Positions 63,676 to 64,000 of a DNA stretch of 64,000 nt are shown piece after piece (the first letter of the stretch is position 1; every line of letters starts with the position of its first letter). The notes beneath the pieces are model-generated. The model saw nothing but the letters and a program-made list of their open reading frames with translations, was not told where the DNA came from and made no database searches. The position numbers and the translations under genes were made by a program. This stretch comes from Alligator mississippiensis (lineage: Eukaryota; Chordata; Crocodylia; Alligatoridae), in assembly GCF_030867095.1 (NCBI RefSeq), contig NC_081824.1, forward strand, positions 303,568,956-303,632,955, given 5' to 3'.

Positions 63676-64000
63676 AAGGGTGCTTGTAGATGACACTTTA
63701 AAGCGGGTTAAAGCAGTTAAATGCCTTTTCCACTGCTTTAATGGCATTGCTGTTTACACATTCGGTGGCATGTTGCACATTAATTCCAGTTGCTGTAGCA
63801 CATTCGGTGGCGTAATGTGCCTTAAATGACTTTGGGATGCAGCAAATGACTGGGCTGCTGCAAACTAAAACACATCCAAGGAGTTTTAGTTTCCTACTCT
63901 ACAGCCATGGAGGGAAGCACCAGGCTCCATGCAACTCAGGAGCTGTGCAGGCAGCCCATGCAGGCAGCCTGGCAGCAGCCCGGAAAGGCAGGCTCCACAG
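63676..64000 (+). mobile_element. TIR element family X, copy 2 (cut by window end)
   Basis: Starts TAAGGGTGCTTGTAGATGAC and contains ACTTTAAAGCGGGTTAAAGC, AATGTGCCTTAAATGACTTT and GCAGGCAGCCTGGCAGCAGC, matching in order the complement of 36494-36180. Its right half lies beyond base 64000. Confidence 0.65.

Overview
The window reads as intergenic or intronic DNA of a reptile, most likely a crocodilian (a turtle is the main alternative). The basis is the dense load of CR1 LINEs with the sauropsid 3' end (ATAGATTCATAG-type tails), hAT-like short elements, a Penelope-like element, old MIR-like SINEs and a few microsatellites. I found no convincing host exon, rRNA or CRISPR array, and no functional tRNA gene.

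Layout. Bases 1-13.7 kb are mostly unclassified single-copy-looking sequence carrying several short terminal-inverted-repeat (TIR) elements of hAT type, many with 8-bp target duplications, plus a tRNA-Gly-headed SINE near 11.5 kb. An old CR1 fragment lies at 13.7-14.3 kb. From 17.7 to 33.7 kb is a nest of CR1 retrotransposons. Copy A (minus) is split by copy B (minus, 18094-23004, carrying ORF1, ORF2 and a GC-rich 5' region). Copy C (minus) is split by a 3' fragment K (plus) and by copy D. Copy D (minus) is itself split by E (minus) and by F (plus, 28218-33136). F is full length or nearly so, with uninterrupted ORF1 (SGNH/GDSL-type esterase) and ORF2 (AP endonuclease plus reverse transcriptase). 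A solo LTR with a 5-bp target duplication sits at 33.9-34.65 kb. Further 5'-truncated CR1 copies lie at 37.1-38.3 (G), 42.3-44.6 (H) and 52.6-55.3 kb (I). A 2.8-kb GC-rich element with TIRs occupies 39.16-41.94 kb, a degenerate Penelope-like element lies at 58.45-60.1 kb, and a TIR element runs off the right end.

How the parts work together, and the main discovery candidate. In both copies with ORF1 (B and F, two diverged subfamilies), ORF1 ends with the same heptamer T_TTA_AAC, in the frame required for -1 ribosomal slippage, directly before the ORF1 stop. A run of five or six G starts exactly 11 nt after the heptamer in both. In F, ORF2 is open in the -1 frame from this site and has no AUG between an upstream stop (30103) and an AUG lying inside the endonuclease domain (30409). 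This suggests that reptilian CR1 ORF2 is made as an ORF1-ORF2 fusion by programmed -1 frameshifting. Other unusual points are two tandem 5' promoter/leader units (428-bp period) in F, and an 86-bp antisense piece of ORF1 inserted, with an 8-bp direct repeat, in the 5' UTR of B.

All identifications rest on reading the sequence and on recalled family features; no database search was run.
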